Source of the DNA: Sulfitobacter sp. DSM 110093
GTDB taxonomy: Bacteria; Pseudomonadota; Alphaproteobacteria; Rhodobacterales; Rhodobacteraceae
Length of the DNA stretch: 64,000 nucleotides
NCBI RefSeq assembly: GCF_022788715.1
Contig: NZ_CP085167.1
Location: 2,369,001 to 2,433,000, forward strand
Direction of reading: 5' to 3'
Shown here: piece by piece, positions 32,530 through 41,797 of the stretch
How positions within the stretch are numbered: the stretch's first letter is position 1
Layout: each line of letters starts with the position of its first letter
Position numbers and translations under genes: made by a program
Notes under the pieces: model-generated
Seen by the model: the letters and a program-made list of their open reading frames with translations, nothing else
Databases searched by the model: none
What the model was told of the DNA's origin: nothing

Positions 32530-32555
32530 GGGTTTAAATCACCCAATTTAAACCC
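32530..32555. promoter_or_regulatory. Operator-like inverted repeat upstream of the exported pair
   Basis: GGGTTTAAAT (32530-32539) and ATTTAAACCC (32546-32555) are perfect 10-bp arms around 6 bases. The site is about 110 bp upstream of the leftward gene starting at 32419 and is a plausible dimer-binding site. Confidence 0.6.
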
Positions 32556-32631
32556 CTGTAAGAGCGCCATAAACTTTGGTTTACGGAGCCATGACAGAGC
32601 GAAAAACGAGGGGAAGATGCCTTAGCGTCAA

Positions 32632-32666
32632 GCCTGCATGGGCGAAACCGAGTTTCGCGAGCAGGC
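32632..32666. repeat. Strong interrupted hairpin in intergenic region
   Basis: GCCTGC (32632-32637) with GCAGGC (32661-32666) and GCGAAAC (32642-32648) with GTTTCGC (32652-32658) make a 13-bp stem with one internal loop. No T-run follows. It lies between the trpB terminator and the exported-gene operator and may belong to a 5' leader or a small RNA. Confidence 0.5.
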
Positions 32667-32794
32667 GTGGGGGCTGTAGGCGAAGGCTAGCGGGTCTTTC
32701 CTCTATGTGAAAGTTTTTTCGCTCCTTTTAGGCAAAGAACTTCACCCCCTGCGCAAAGTTTATGCGAAAATTGCGCGATTGGCTTCGACCCACG

Positions 32795-32826
32795 AAAAAC
32801 GGGCCCGCGTTTTCACGCAGGCCCGT
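32795..32826 (-). terminator. Rho-independent terminator of trpB
   Basis: On the minus strand ACGGGCCTGCGT pairs with ACGCGGGCCCGT around GAAA, followed by TTTTTCG. It lies 28 bp after the trpB stop. Confidence 0.88.
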
Positions 32827-32853
32827 CAAATTCCACTAAGATTCGCATCGGGT

Positions 32854-34086
32854 TTAGGCGAATTCACCCATGTCGAAATCCAACGCGCGGGCGACGGTAA
32901 AGATATCTTTGTCGCCCCGGCCACACATGTTCATCACCAGCAGGTGGTCTTTCGGCAGTTCCGGCGCGATCTTCATCACATGGGCCAGCGCGTGGCTGGG
33001 CTCCAACGCCGGGATAATGCCTTCGAGGGAACAGCACAGCTGGAACGCCTCCAGCGCCTCACGGTCGGTGATCGAGACGTATTTGGCGCGACCAATGTCG
33101 TGCAGCCATGAATGCTCTGGCCCGATGCCCGGATAGTCCAGCCCCGCTGAGATTGAGAAGCCTTCGAGGATCTGCCCATCGTCGTCCTGCAACAGATAGG
33201 TTCGGTTGCCATGCAGCACGCCGGGGCGGCCCCCGGTGAGGGAGGCGCAATGCTCCATCTTGTCGTTCACGCCCTTCCCGCCTGCTTCGACGCCGATGAT
33301 GTTCACCGACTTATCGTCAAGGAAGGGGTAGAAAAGGCCCATCGCGTTCGACCCACCACCGATCGCGGCGATCAGCGTGTCGGGCAGACGGCCCTCGGCC
33401 TCTTCCATTTGCGTGCGGACTTCCTTGCCGATGATGCTTTGGAAATCGCGCACCATCGCCGGATAGGGGTGCGGCCCGGCCACGGTGCCGATGCAATAGA
33501 AGGTGTCGCGCACATTGGTTACCCAGTCACGCAGCGCGTCGTTCATCGCGTCTTTCAGCGTGCCACGGCCCGACGTCACTGGCACCACTTCGGCCCCGAG
33601 CAGGCGCATACGGAAGACGTTCGGCGCTTGCCGTTCAACATCATGCGCGCCCATGTAGACCACACATTTCAGACCGAACTTGGCACAGACCGTCGCCGTT
33701 GCCACGCCGTGCTGGCCCGCACCAGTTTCCGCGATGATGCGCTTCTTGCCCATGCGCCGCGCCAGAATGATCTGGCCCAGCACGTTGTTGATCTTATGCG
33801 CGCCGGTGTGGTTCAGCTCGTCGCGCTTCATATAGACCTTGGCGCCGCCCAGATGTTCGGTCAGCCGTTCGGCGTGATAAAGTGGGCTGGGGCGACCGAC
33901 GTAGTGGGTCCACAGATCATGCATCTCGGCCCAGAAACTATCGTCGGTCTTGGCCTTCTCATATTGCTCTTCCAACTCGAGAATGAGCGGCATCAGCGTT
34001 TCCGAGACAAAGCGCCCGCCGAAATCGCCGAAACGACCCTGTTCGTCGGGGCCGGTCATGAAGCTGTTGAAAAGATCGTTGGCCAT
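32854..34086 (-). CDS. trpB: Tryptophan synthase beta subunit
   Basis: PLP enzyme that condenses indole with serine to tryptophan. The 410-residue protein is of the standard type 1: [40 protein letters not shown], the PLP lysine in [14 protein letters not shown], the catalytic Glu in [16 protein letters not shown], and the phosphate-binding [12 protein letters not shown]. It is leftward, with its own terminator, and apart from trpA. Indole channelling requires both subunits, so the two genes must be expressed in balance from separate promoters. Confidence 0.97.
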   Translation of the reverse strand: MANDLFNSFMTGPDEQGRFGDFGGRFVSETLMPLILELEEQYEKAKTDDSFWAEMHDLWTHYVGRPSPLYHAERLTEHLGGAKVYMKRDELNHTGAHKINNVLGQIILARRMGKKRIIAETGAGQHGVATATVCAKFGLKCVVYMGAHDVERQAPNVFRMRLLGAEVVPVTSGRGTLKDAMNDALRDWVTNVRDTFYCIGTVAGPHPYPAMVRDFQSIIGKEVRTQMEEAEGRLPDTLIAAIGGGSNAMGLFYPFLDDKSVNIIGVEAGGKGVNDKMEHCASLTGGRPGVLHGNRTYLLQDDDGQILEGFSISAGLDYPGIGPEHSWLHDIGRAKYVSITDREALEAFQLCCSLEGIIPALEPSHALAHVMKIAPELPKDHLLVMNMCGRGDKDIFTVARALDFDMGEFA

Positions 34087-34182
34087 TGCGCCTCTCCTAG
34101 AATGTCGCGCCAGCCTTACCGCAGCCCGCCCGTCTGCGCCACCATGAGTTTCGCAAGTGGCACAGAGCGGGGCAGCTTTGTG

Positions 34183-36123
34183 CTAGTCAAAGAGTTTGAA
34201 CAATTCGCGCCTGACGGCGTTCTCCAACTCATCCTTGACGATATCTTCGGTCGAGCGGCTGTCATCCGGTGAGATATTCAACTCTTCCTGTATCTTTTCG
34301 CGCACTTTATCTTCGGCCTGCCGCTTCTCTTCGGCAAAGTTCAGGTCTATCGCGGCACGCAGGTCGGGCTTGATCTGCGGATCGGCCCATGGCCCCGTGA
34401 TCCGCACCGGCACCGCCAGCCCGCCGCGCGACGCATTGACGCGCAGCGCCTTGGGCGTGACCGTATAATCAAGAGTGCGGGCGCCCAGATTAACCTGCCC
34501 TGCCCCGGTCGCGTTAAAGTTTGGCAGCAGCATCAGCAGGTCATCATTGCGCAGAACCCCTTGGGCGATGTCGAATGTCGCTTCCATGGAATCGAACACC
34601 GTGCTGCCGCCCTCGGCGTCGACCGACCCCAAGAGTGCGTCCAGATCGATCCCCGCAATCGTGCCGCGCCCCATGGTCAGGGTGCCCGCGCCGCTGAGCG
34701 AGCGCATGATCGCATCAACCGATTGCCCAGAGCCGAGGAAAGACAGTTCCGCATTGCCGTCCCCACTAAACCGCGTGACCCCGGCGGCATCTTCCAGAAG
34801 ATTGCGCATCTGCACGCCTTGAGCTTGCAGCTTACCGCCCACTGACAGGCCACTGCGGTTGTTCATCACAAACTCACCGGCGACCTTCCCGCCATAGGCG
34901 CTCATGTCCTGTAGGTCGAACACCATCCGCGCACGGTCATTGCGCAGCACGGCCCGTGTAGGGCCGAGGTCGAGTTGCCCCAGATCGATGCTTTCCGCGC
35001 TCAGCGCGATATCGCCGTCAAAAGCGGCAAGCCAGTCCGCGTTGATTTCCTGTCGGGACCAACCCACCGACGCGTCGCCCTGCGTTTGGCTGCTGGTGCC
35101 GTTCGTTTCGGCCCCGCCTTCCGACAGTGCGGATAGGTCCAGCGCCCCGGTGCGCAGATTTGCGGTGATGCGCGGCGTGCCGTTAAGTGCCAGATCGGCC
35201 TGCCCGGTCAGGCTGTTGCCACCTAAATCCAGCGCGATATTGCGCAGCGCAAGACGCCGATCCGCCGTCAACGTCAGCCCACTGCGCAGGTCAACCGACT
35301 GTCCCAAGCCCTGCGGCAGCGTAACACCGCCCGCACCAAAGGACGCCAAAAACCGCGCCGTATCCGCGCTGTCGACCCGCAGTTCCCCAGCCAGCGCACC
35401 GTCGAGCGACCCGCGCCCATCAAACCCGATCTCGCCACCGCGCGTGGTGACATCGGCCCGCAGCGGCTGCACGCCGCCGTTCAGAAAATCCGCGAACTCT
35501 TCGATTCGCGCGGTCAGGTCGACCTCCGCGCCCGCTGGGGCCATGCTGGCGGTAATCTCTGCCGCACCGTCTTGTTCGGGCCAATCAAGCTCCAGATCGA
35601 CGCCTTCATAACGCAGCACATCGGCCCCTTCCGCATCATAGATCAGCGTGGCATCGGTCACTGTCAGTTTTTGGATGCTCAGGGGCCGCCTATTGGCGGT
35701 CGGCTCGCTCTCAGTCTCGATCTGAGCGCCGCTGGCGCTGTCGGTGAATCGCCAACTGGCACGTCCATCAAGGCGTTGCTCCAACCGGATCACCGGACTT
35801 TGCGCCGCGATATTGGTAATGCGTATCTCACCGCGCAGCAGCGCGCCCGCATCCACCCCAATCGCCGCATTCGCCGCCGTCAGCATCGCGCCCTTGTCGG
35901 TCCAATCGGCATTGCCGACCTCAAGCCCGCCTGCTGTGACCCCCAGCACCGGCCAGAGCGTTACACCCACATCGCCAGTGATCGACACCTCGCGCCCGGT
36001 CAGCCGGCTGAGTTGGTCACTGGCGATCCGCGCGATCCGTTCGCCTGGCAGCAAGAACAGCGCACCCAGCATAATCACAACAATCAGCAACAGCGCGCCG
36101 ATACCGCGTATAATCCATCTCAT
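34183..36123 (-). CDS. AsmA family protein
   Basis: Large inner-membrane-anchored periplasmic protein of the AsmA/bridge-like family, linked to outer-membrane lipid homeostasis. Residues about 3-24 ([23 protein letters not shown]) are the anchor. The AsmA start [40 protein letters not shown] is clear, and the C-terminal [60 protein letters not shown] matches AsmA_2. The ATG at 36123 has GGAGGAGAG upstream. The last 45 residues are a charged helix. The gene is divergent from rimO. Confidence 0.9.
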   Translation of the reverse strand: MRWIIRGIGALLLIVVIMLGALFLLPGERIARIASDQLSRLTGREVSITGDVGVTLWPVLGVTAGGLEVGNADWTDKGAMLTAANAAIGVDAGALLRGEIRITNIAAQSPVIRLEQRLDGRASWRFTDSASGAQIETESEPTANRRPLSIQKLTVTDATLIYDAEGADVLRYEGVDLELDWPEQDGAAEITASMAPAGAEVDLTARIEEFADFLNGGVQPLRADVTTRGGEIGFDGRGSLDGALAGELRVDSADTARFLASFGAGGVTLPQGLGQSVDLRSGLTLTADRRLALRNIALDLGGNSLTGQADLALNGTPRITANLRTGALDLSALSEGGAETNGTSSQTQGDASVGWSRQEINADWLAAFDGDIALSAESIDLGQLDLGPTRAVLRNDRARMVFDLQDMSAYGGKVAGEFVMNNRSGLSVGGKLQAQGVQMRNLLEDAAGVTRFSGDGNAELSFLGSGQSVDAIMRSLSGAGTLTMGRGTIAGIDLDALLGSVDAEGGSTVFDSMEATFDIAQGVLRNDDLLMLLPNFNATGAGQVNLGARTLDYTVTPKALRVNASRGGLAVPVRITGPWADPQIKPDLRAAIDLNFAEEKRQAEDKVREKIQEELNISPDDSRSTEDIVKDELENAVRRELFKLFD

Positions 36124-36185
36124 GGCTCTCTCCTCCTGCCCGGCGGCTCTTTCCCCGCTCACTTGCATGCCTTATAGCGCAATGC

Positions 36186-37559
36186 ATGAGCACAAACCCA
36201 CCCAATCTGCGCCCCGACCTCGCCCCGCAGGCGAAGATCAGCAACCCCGCCCGCCCCGGCCAGCCCACAATCGGCATGGTCAGCCTTGGCTGCCCCAAGG
36301 CGCTGGTGGATTCTGAACGCATTCTGACGCGGTTGCGCGCCGAGGGCTATGGCGTCTCGCCTGATTACGCCGGGGCCGATGCGGTGATCGTGAACACCTG
36401 CGGGTTCTTGGACAGCGCAAAGGCCGAGAGCCTCGACGCCATTGGCGAAGCGCTGACCGAGAACGGTAAGGTGATCGTCACCGGCTGTCTGGGGGCCGAA
36501 CCGGATTACATCCGCGAACACCACCCCAAGATCCTCGCCGTGACCGGCCCGCATCAATACGAACAGGTGCTTGACGCGGTGCATGGCGCGGTGCCGCCCA
36601 GCCCCGATCCCTTCATCGATCTGCTGCCCGCGCAACAGGTCTCGCTCACCCCGCGGCACTATAGCTACCTCAAGATCTCCGAGGGCTGTAACCACAAGTG
36701 CAAGTTCTGCATCATCCCCGACATGCGCGGCCGCCTTCAGTCGCGCCCCGCCCATGCGGTGATGCGCGAGGCCGAGCGGCTCGTCGACAATGGCGTGAAG
36801 GAACTGCTGGTCATCAGCCAAGACACATCGGCCTACGGGGTCGACATCAAACACGCCGAAGATCGCAGCCACCGGGCGCATATCACCGATCTGGCGCGCG
36901 ATCTTGGCAGCTTGGGCGCATGGGTGCGGCTGCACTACGTCTACCCCTACCCCCATGTGCGCAAACTGATCCCACTCATGGCCGAAGGTCTGGTGCTGCC
37001 CTACCTCGACATCCCCTTCCAACACGCCCACCCGGACGTGCTGAAACGCATGGCCCGGCCCGCGGCGGCGTCCAAGACGCTGGATGAGATCGCCGCATGG
37101 CGCGACACCTGCCCCGACATCACCCTGCGCTCGACCTTCATCGTCGGCTATCCGGGGGAGACTGAGGCCGAGTTCCAGACCCTGCTCGATTGGCTGGACG
37201 AGGCACAGCTCGACCGTGTCGGCTGCTTTCAATACGAAAACGTTGAAGGCGCGCGATCAAACACCCTGCCCGACCATGTCGCGCCAGAGGTCAAGCAAGA
37301 CCGCTGGGACCGCTTCATGGAAAAGGCGCAGGCCATTTCCGAGGCCAAGCTCGCCGCCAAGGTCGGCAAGCGCATGGATGTGATCGTCGACGAGATCGAC
37401 GCAGACGCCGCCACCTGCCGCACCAAGGCCGACGCACCTGAGATCGACGGCAACCTTTTTATCGACGAGGATTTCCAGAACCTCAAAGTCGGCGATATCG
37501 TCACCGTCGAAGTCGAAGAGGCCGACGAATACGATCTTTGGGGACGTCAGATCACCTAA
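36186..37559 (+). CDS. rimO: Ribosomal protein S12 methylthiotransferase RimO
   Basis: Radical-SAM enzyme that adds a methylthio group to the conserved aspartate of ribosomal protein S12. Residues 34-145 form the UPF0004 domain with its three Cys ([37 protein letters not shown]). The radical-SAM domain has CxxxCxxC in [20 protein letters not shown], followed by [20 protein letters not shown]. The C-terminal TRAM domain begins near [20 protein letters not shown]. Length (457) is normal. Confidence 0.96.
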   Translation: MSTNPPNLRPDLAPQAKISNPARPGQPTIGMVSLGCPKALVDSERILTRLRAEGYGVSPDYAGADAVIVNTCGFLDSAKAESLDAIGEALTENGKVIVTGCLGAEPDYIREHHPKILAVTGPHQYEQVLDAVHGAVPPSPDPFIDLLPAQQVSLTPRHYSYLKISEGCNHKCKFCIIPDMRGRLQSRPAHAVMREAERLVDNGVKELLVISQDTSAYGVDIKHAEDRSHRAHITDLARDLGSLGAWVRLHYVYPYPHVRKLIPLMAEGLVLPYLDIPFQHAHPDVLKRMARPAAASKTLDEIAAWRDTCPDITLRSTFIVGYPGETEAEFQTLLDWLDEAQLDRVGCFQYENVEGARSNTLPDHVAPEVKQDRWDRFMEKAQAISEAKLAAKVGKRMDVIVDEIDADAATCRTKADAPEIDGNLFIDEDFQNLKVGDIVTVEVEEADEYDLWGRQIT

Positions 37560-37576
37560 CGCCCCCAAGGGCTGCC

Positions 37577-38071
37577 TTAGACGTAAGCGCCCGCCGAATA
37601 GGTCAGCTCATAGCTGTGGCTGTAAAGCTCGAACACGATGCCAAAGGGGTCTTCGACATAGACCATGCGGTATGGTTTCTCGCCCGGGAAATATTCCCGC
37701 ACCGGCATCCGCTGCTTGCCGCCCGCTGCGACGATCCGCTCCAACAACCCTTCGACATCCGGGTCTTGGATGGCGAAATGGAAGGTGCCGTGGCGCTTGT
37801 GCTCTAGCTTCTCCTCGGGGGCGTAATTGCCGGGGAATTCAAAGATTTCGATCCCGATGCCGTCCGCAGTCGCCAAATGAGCGATGCGCAACGAACCCCA
37901 GCCGGGGCCGAAGACATCGGTGCACATCACGCCGATGGCTGTATCTTCTTCTACCGCTTCAGTGGGCTGCATCACGACGTAAAAGCCCAGAACTTCCGAG
38001 TAAAACTTCACGGCAGCGTCGAGGTCCGGCACGGATAGGCCGATGTGGGAAAAGGTACGGGGGGTGGTCAT
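37577..38071 (-). CDS. VOC (glyoxalase/extradiol dioxygenase-like) family protein
   Basis: Small metal-dependent enzyme or binding protein of 164 residues with two beta-alpha-beta-beta-beta modules: FSHIGLSVPDLDAAVKFYSE VLGF at the N-terminus (metal ligand His) and HGTFHFAIQDPDVEGLLERI and VYVEDPFGIVFELYSHSYEL (metal ligands His and Glu). The reaction is not predictable. It is divergent from a LysR regulator with a 26-bp palindrome between them, so it is likely the regulated target. Confidence 0.88.
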   Translation of the reverse strand: MTTPRTFSHIGLSVPDLDAAVKFYSEVLGFYVVMQPTEAVEEDTAIGVMCTDVFGPGWGSLRIAHLATADGIGIEIFEFPGNYAPEEKLEHKRHGTFHFAIQDPDVEGLLERIVAAGGKQRMPVREYFPGEKPYRMVYVEDPFGIVFELYSHSYELTYSAGAYV

Positions 38072-38119
38072 ATGCGTTCTCCTGTTTGCGTTGAGGTTGA
38101 GATAGACAGGCGCACCCCA

Positions 38120-38145
38120 TATATGAAATTATCAAATTTCATATA
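38120..38145. promoter_or_regulatory. LysR-type operator palindrome
   Basis: TATATGAAATT (38120-38130) and AATTTCATATA (38135-38145) are perfect 11-bp arms around ATCA. It lies in the 95-bp divergent gap, 22 bp before the LysR start, and contains the T-N11-A core expected for LysR-type binding. Confidence 0.8.
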
Positions 38146-38166
38146 AATCATAATGAAACGTTTCCC

Positions 38167-39057
38167 ATGCTAAACGCCACGTGGCTTGAGACCTTCACTA
38201 CCCTCTGCGAAACGGGTCATTTCACCCGCACAGCGGAGCGGCTGAACATGACCCAGCCCGGCGTGTCGCAACATCTGCGCAAGCTTGAGGATCAACTGGA
38301 CCAACCGCTGATCGCACGGGAGGGAAAAAGTTTTACCCTGACCCCGGCGGGCGAAGCGCTGTTCGAAACCGGCCTTGCCCGCCGCCGCGAAGAGCAACTT
38401 CTGCGCGAACGGATTGCCACAGACCTGCCTGATCGCGGTGCGGTGCATATCGCTTGTTCCGGCAGTTTCGCCATGCTGCTCCAGCCGCTGCTGCTGGATT
38501 GGATGACCCAAGCGCCGGACCTTACCCTGCATCTCGAGGCCGCACCGCAGGCCACGATCCGCACCGGGCTGCTGGATGGACGGTTCGATCTCGGTGTGCT
38601 GGCCGATGATCCCGCCCACGCGCGGCTGGAAGCGCAGCACTTGGGGCGGGAGGAACTTTGCCTCATCCTGCCGGTTAATGCATTGGAAGATATAGAGAGT
38701 TTCACTGACCTCGAAGCGCGCGGTTTCATCGCGCACCCCGATGGCTTTGCCTATGCCGATGACCTGTTGCAGTTGAATTTCCCCGACAGTTATCCGGGGG
38801 CCGACCGTATACGCCTGCGGGGGTACGTGAACCAGATCGGCCAAATCCCGGCAGCGGTCGCGCGGGGGTTGGGCTATACTCTCTTACCCCGCAGCGGGGT
38901 CGAGACTTTTGCCGCGAAAGACCAGCTTCGGCTGCTGCCGCTGCCCAAGCGGCGCTGGCATGACCTTTGGCTCGCTTCGCGTCGCAGACGCCCCTTGCCC
39001 GCCCGAATGCGCAGGGCAGCAGACCTCATCGCCGAGGCCGCCACAAGGTTGCACTAG
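38167..39057 (+). CDS. LysR family transcriptional regulator
   Basis: 296-residue regulator with an N-terminal winged HTH (WLETFTTLCETGHFTRTAER, LNMTQPGVSQHLRKLEDQL) and a C-terminal substrate-binding domain (GAVHIACSGSFAMLLQPLLL, RFDLGVLADDPAHARLEAQH, LPRSGVETFAAKDQLRLLPL). It is divergent from the VOC gene and probably binds the palindrome between them, controlling both. The effector is unknown. Confidence 0.92.
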   Translation: MLNATWLETFTTLCETGHFTRTAERLNMTQPGVSQHLRKLEDQLDQPLIAREGKSFTLTPAGEALFETGLARRREEQLLRERIATDLPDRGAVHIACSGSFAMLLQPLLLDWMTQAPDLTLHLEAAPQATIRTGLLDGRFDLGVLADDPAHARLEAQHLGREELCLILPVNALEDIESFTDLEARGFIAHPDGFAYADDLLQLNFPDSYPGADRIRLRGYVNQIGQIPAAVARGLGYTLLPRSGVETFAAKDQLRLLPLPKRRWHDLWLASRRRRPLPARMRRAADLIAEAATRLH

Positions 39058-39140
39058 GCTAAGAAATTCGCCGATATTGTGGAACAAAAACACCCTAACA
39101 CTAGATATACCTTCAAGAAAGGGCGAAAATACGGAGAGAC

Positions 39141-39169
39141 TTGAAAGTGTTCCCTTTCCGTTCTATATG
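39141..39169 (+). promoter_or_regulatory. SOS promoter: LexA box between -35 and -10
   Basis: TTGAAA (39141-39146) and TATATG (39164-39169) are spaced by exactly 17 bases, and that spacer contains GTTCCCTTTCCGTTC (39149-39163), a perfect alphaproteobacterial LexA box (GTTC-N7-GTTC). LexA binding there would block RNA polymerase. The start codon of the next gene is 28 bp downstream of the -10. Confidence 0.8.
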
Positions 39170-39197
39170 TAGAACGCAGTAGCAGAGGAATGACCAC

Positions 39198-39581
39198 ATG
39201 TCTTTTCAACCTCAGTTTCCCGGCATCTTCGACCCTGACCAACAGGGTCGCCCGCCGCGCGGCAGCGACAGTGCACAGCCCAAACAGGCCGACCGCCGCA
39301 TGCCCGCGACCGAAAAACAGATGCAATACGCCCGCTCCCTTGCCAAAAGAACCGGGGATGACCTTCCCGATGGGATCGAAGCAGACCGCGCAGCGGTTTC
39401 GGAATGGATCGACGCCCATAGGCCGCAGGCGCTGGAGGGGCCGTTTGCCGCCTACCCCTCGGCCAAACAGGTCGCCTTTGCCGAACGCATCGCGCGCTTG
39501 AAACGCCGTGACGTGCCGCAGGAATGTTTTCGCGACAAGACCCTGATGTCGCGTTGGATCGACGGCAACAAACCGCGCTGA
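39198..39581 (+). CDS. SOS-controlled small protein with two KQ...WID repeats
   Basis: Conserved in character but without a function I can name. The 127-residue protein has two copies of one motif: residues 36-76 (PATEKQMQYARSLAKRTG, DLPDGIEADRAAVSEWIDAH RP) and 87-126 (PSAKQVAFAERIARLKRRDV, PQECFRDKTLMSRWIDGNKP). Each is a basic helix, a Pro turn and a second helix ending in WID, resembling the KQ-type modules attached to some helicases and phage DNA proteins. A LexA box in its promoter suggests a role in DNA damage tolerance. AGAGGA precedes the ATG. Confidence 0.7.
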   Translation: MSFQPQFPGIFDPDQQGRPPRGSDSAQPKQADRRMPATEKQMQYARSLAKRTGDDLPDGIEADRAAVSEWIDAHRPQALEGPFAAYPSAKQVAFAERIARLKRRDVPQECFRDKTLMSRWIDGNKPR

Positions 39582-39651
39582 CTTGCCGTGTCGGCGCAGT
39601 TTACGCTTCGTCACCTATGGCAGCGAAGCGCTTCGCTGCTAGCTTTCCATT

Positions 39652-40272
39652 ATGAGCTATCCGACCTCCATCGCTGAAACTTTAGCTGACGGCACCGTGC
39701 ATGTGCTCAGCCTCGGATTCGCCATTCCCGCCAGCATCCTGCTGATGATCCATGCCGCCGGACAAGAGGGGCAGTTGACCGCCACGGCGATCTACGCCGC
39801 CTGCATCCTCGCCTCTTTCACCGCCTCTGCCGTCTATCACCTGCTGCCCTTCGACCGCAGCCGCGCATTTTTAGGCCGTGTCGATCATGCGGCGATCTAT
39901 TTCAAGATTGCGGGCACCTATACGCCGCTGGTCATGGTGATCGGATCGGGCTTTGCTTACGGCATACTCGGCGTGGTCTGGGCGTTGGCTGTGATCGGCG
40001 CAGTGGCCAAGCTCTGGTTCTGGCGCATTGATGCACGTGGATCACTGGCGCTCTACCTCGGGATGGGCTGGCTTTCCGTCCTGCTGATCTATCCGATGTG
40101 GCACAATCTGCCCGGGGCCGCACTGTCGCTGGTGGCGGTCGGCGGCCTTACTTATTCGGCGGGTACGCTGATCTATGCCCACCCTGGCATGCGCTATCAA
40201 AACGCGGTTTGGCATGTCTTTGTGTTGATCGCCACGGCCTGTTTCTTTGCCGCGATAGCGCTGAGCCTTTAG
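39652..40272 (+). CDS. Hemolysin III/PAQR family membrane protein
   Basis: Seven-transmembrane protein of 206 residues. Family motifs: SAVYHLLPFDRSRAFLGRVD HAAIYFKIAGTYTPL (the Ser-x3-His and His ligands of the zinc site) and the last helix with NAVWHVFVLIATACFFAAIA, which supplies the third His. PAQR proteins are thought to be zinc-dependent lipid hydrolases; the hemolysin name is historical. It converges with the YigZ-like gene, overlapping by 4 bp. Confidence 0.92.
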   Translation: MSYPTSIAETLADGTVHVLSLGFAIPASILLMIHAAGQEGQLTATAIYAACILASFTASAVYHLLPFDRSRAFLGRVDHAAIYFKIAGTYTPLVMVIGSGFAYGILGVVWALAVIGAVAKLWFWRIDARGSLALYLGMGWLSVLLIYPMWHNLPGAALSLVAVGGLTYSAGTLIYAHPGMRYQNAVWHVFVLIATACFFAAIALSL

Positions 40273-40625
40273 GCCGCGAGTTCACCCAGATAGGCCCGCA
40301 CGCAGGTCTGGACATGACGAAAACGGTCGCCGCCAAGGTGTTTCCCGCCATACCAGCGCGTCACCACGATCAGATGATCCTCCAGCCCTTCGCGCTCCAG
40401 CATCCGCACGATCACCATTCCGGCACCGGACTCGCCATCATCACCCTTCAACGGGCCGCCGTCTGACAGCAGCACCGCCCAAGTGTTATGGGTGGCCTTG
40501 GCGTAGGATTTGTCGCGCTTGAGGTCTTTCAGCGCCGCGTCAACCTCGGTCCGGTCGCGCGCGGGGCAGCCCGACACCGCGTATTTCGACCCGCGGTCGT
40601 TCAGCACTTGGCCTAGCTTTCGCAA
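40269..40625 (-). CDS. Short YigZ/UPF0029 (IMPACT N-terminal) family protein
   Basis: About 118 residues carrying only the IMPACT/YigZ N-terminal domain: SKYAVSGCPARDRTEVDAAL, KATHNTWAVLLSDGGPLKGD, DGESGAGMVIVRMLEREG, VTRWYGGKHLGGDRFRHVQ. Full YigZ proteins are near 200 residues and have a second ferredoxin-like domain, missing here. The start is uncertain: TTG at 40625 or GTG at 40607, both directly after the M48 gene stop (40630); frames opening at 40784 overlap that gene and lack family sequence. Role unknown, possibly ribosome- or tRNA-related. Confidence 0.75.
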   Translation of the reverse strand: MRKLGQVLNDRGSKYAVSGCPARDRTEVDAALKDLKRDKSYAKATHNTWAVLLSDGGPLKGDDGESGAGMVIVRMLEREGLEDHLIVVTRWYGGKHLGGDRFRHVQTCVRAYLGELAA

Positions 40626-40629
40626 ACCG

Positions 40630-41337
40630 TCACAGCCCCGCCATGGTGCGCCGAACGATGTCGATTCGGGAACTGTTGGGCGGATGCGTGCCAAGGAAAC
40701 GATCACCCGGATCAGGGATGCGGGTAAAGAACTCGGCCCCGCGCAGCGGGTTGTATCCGGCCCGCGCGGTGATGATCGTGCCAAGGGCGTCGGCCTCTAG
40801 CTCAAAGTCTTTCGAATACCGCCGTGCACCGACCTCTGCACCCAACTCCTGCGCCGTGCGCACGGCGGTTGCGTCGCCGCCGCTCAGCGTGGCGATCCCG
40901 GCAAAGATCACCGCGCCTGCCATGGCGTTCTGCTGCTGACGGGCAATGTGGCCTGCGATGTGATGCGCGGTCTCATGGCCCAGAACAAAGGCAAGCTCGT
41001 CCTCGTTGCGCGCATCTGCGATCAACGCCAAGGTGAAAGCAACGATGGGACGGCCGTTTTCGTCCAGCGTCTGAAAGGCGTTCGCGGGCTGGCCGGGGCG
41101 GTCATCGACCACGATATTGAAATCGCAATTCATCCCCGACGTCCGGTTACGGCACTCACGCTCGGCCACCGGTTCAACTGTACGGACCACCTGCACAAAA
41201 CTGCGTGCGGCAGCGTCGGCAGTCAACTGAGAGCCCGTCGTGCTGGGCGTGCCTGAAGGGATCGGCCCTGTCTGGATAGGTGCCACGCCACAGGCCGAAA
41301 GCAGGGCAATGACGCCAAATGCGCCAAGGGCATTCAT
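40630..41337 (-). CDS. M48 family metalloprotease, lipoprotein
   Basis: Zinc peptidase of 235 residues predicted to sit in the periplasm anchored by lipid. The signal MNALGAFGVIALLSACGV has a lipobox (LSAC). The metal site is HETAHHIAGHIARQ (HExxH equivalent HETAH) with the third ligand in KDFELEADALGTI (ExxAD). M48 lipoproteins act in outer-membrane protein quality control. I use the ATG at 41337, which gives the lipoprotein signal, rather than upstream in-frame codons at 41406. The next gene (YigZ-like) starts within a few bases of the stop. Confidence 0.88.
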   Translation of the reverse strand: MNALGAFGVIALLSACGVAPIQTGPIPSGTPSTTGSQLTADAAARSFVQVVRTVEPVAERECRNRTSGMNCDFNIVVDDRPGQPANAFQTLDENGRPIVAFTLALIADARNEDELAFVLGHETAHHIAGHIARQQQNAMAGAVIFAGIATLSGGDATAVRTAQELGAEVGARRYSKDFELEADALGTIITARAGYNPLRGAEFFTRIPDPGDRFLGTHPPNSSRIDIVRRTMAGL

Positions 41338-41445
41338 AAATCTCACGACAGGTCCTCGCTCGGGTTTTCCAAACTTGTACCTATCATGACAGGTCGTCGC
41401 TGCCACCCCTGTTCACAGAGCTTTGACGCCCCACCGAACCTGACC

Positions 41446-41547
41446 TTGCGCTTATCCGCACAAAGTCTGTCTTGCGCGCACGAGCACAAAGCCTGTCTTG
41501 CGCTTGGCCGCAAAAGCCTGTCTTGCGCTCGCGAGCACAAAGCCTAA
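41446..41547. repeat. Four tandem repeats of 25-26 bp
   Basis: Units begin at 41446, 41472, 41498 and 41523 with TTGCGC, and the shared core GCACAAAGCCTGTC closes them with small changes. The array ends 10 bp before the ATG at 41557, within the likely 5' region of that gene. Tandem arrays of this sort may vary in copy number. Confidence 0.8.
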
Positions 41548-41556
41548 TGTGCCCTC

Positions 41557-41787
41557 ATGTTTACCATTGAGCATGAATTCGACGCCACCGTCATCACCCT
41601 GATCGACGAATCCAACGCCCCCCTGCGCGAGGACGTGACCGTCTCTGCCTTTGCAGAGGAGATCACGATCGAGCAATGGGACGCGCGCACAGATCGTGTG
41701 GCCAAGATCACCCTGTCCCCCGCGCAATTGCGCGATCTGACAGCGGCCTTAAACCTGCCCGAGGGCATATACCGCAGCAATTCCTAA
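41557..41787 (+). CDS. Conserved hypothetical protein, 76 residues
   Basis: Soluble acidic protein of mixed alpha/beta character (MFTIEHEFDATVITLIDESN, VTVSAFAEEITIEQWDART, KITLSPAQLRDLTAALNLPE). No known domain, but the pattern is that of small Rhodobacteraceae proteins located beside branched-chain aminotransferase genes. It precedes ilvE by 10 bp and is probably co-transcribed. No strong ribosome-binding site; the tandem repeats end directly upstream. Confidence 0.65.
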   Translation: MFTIEHEFDATVITLIDESNAPLREDVTVSAFAEEITIEQWDARTDRVAKITLSPAQLRDLTAALNLPEGIYRSNS

Positions 41788-41797
41788 GGATCGTCAC

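Noticed and set aside
33211..34272. 353-codon frame antisense to trpB
   Set aside because: Shadow of trpB, His/Arg/Val-rich, no ribosome-binding site.
36159..37232. 357-codon frame antisense to rimO
   Set aside because: Shadow frame; rimO has full radical-SAM motifs.
40269..40784. YigZ-like gene starting at 40784
   Set aside because: This start overlaps 155 bp of the M48 gene, and the first 53 residues have no family similarity; the TTG at 40625 fits better.
41446..41547. CRISPR array
   Set aside because: Units of 25-26 bp follow one another with no unique spacers, and no cas genes are in the window.
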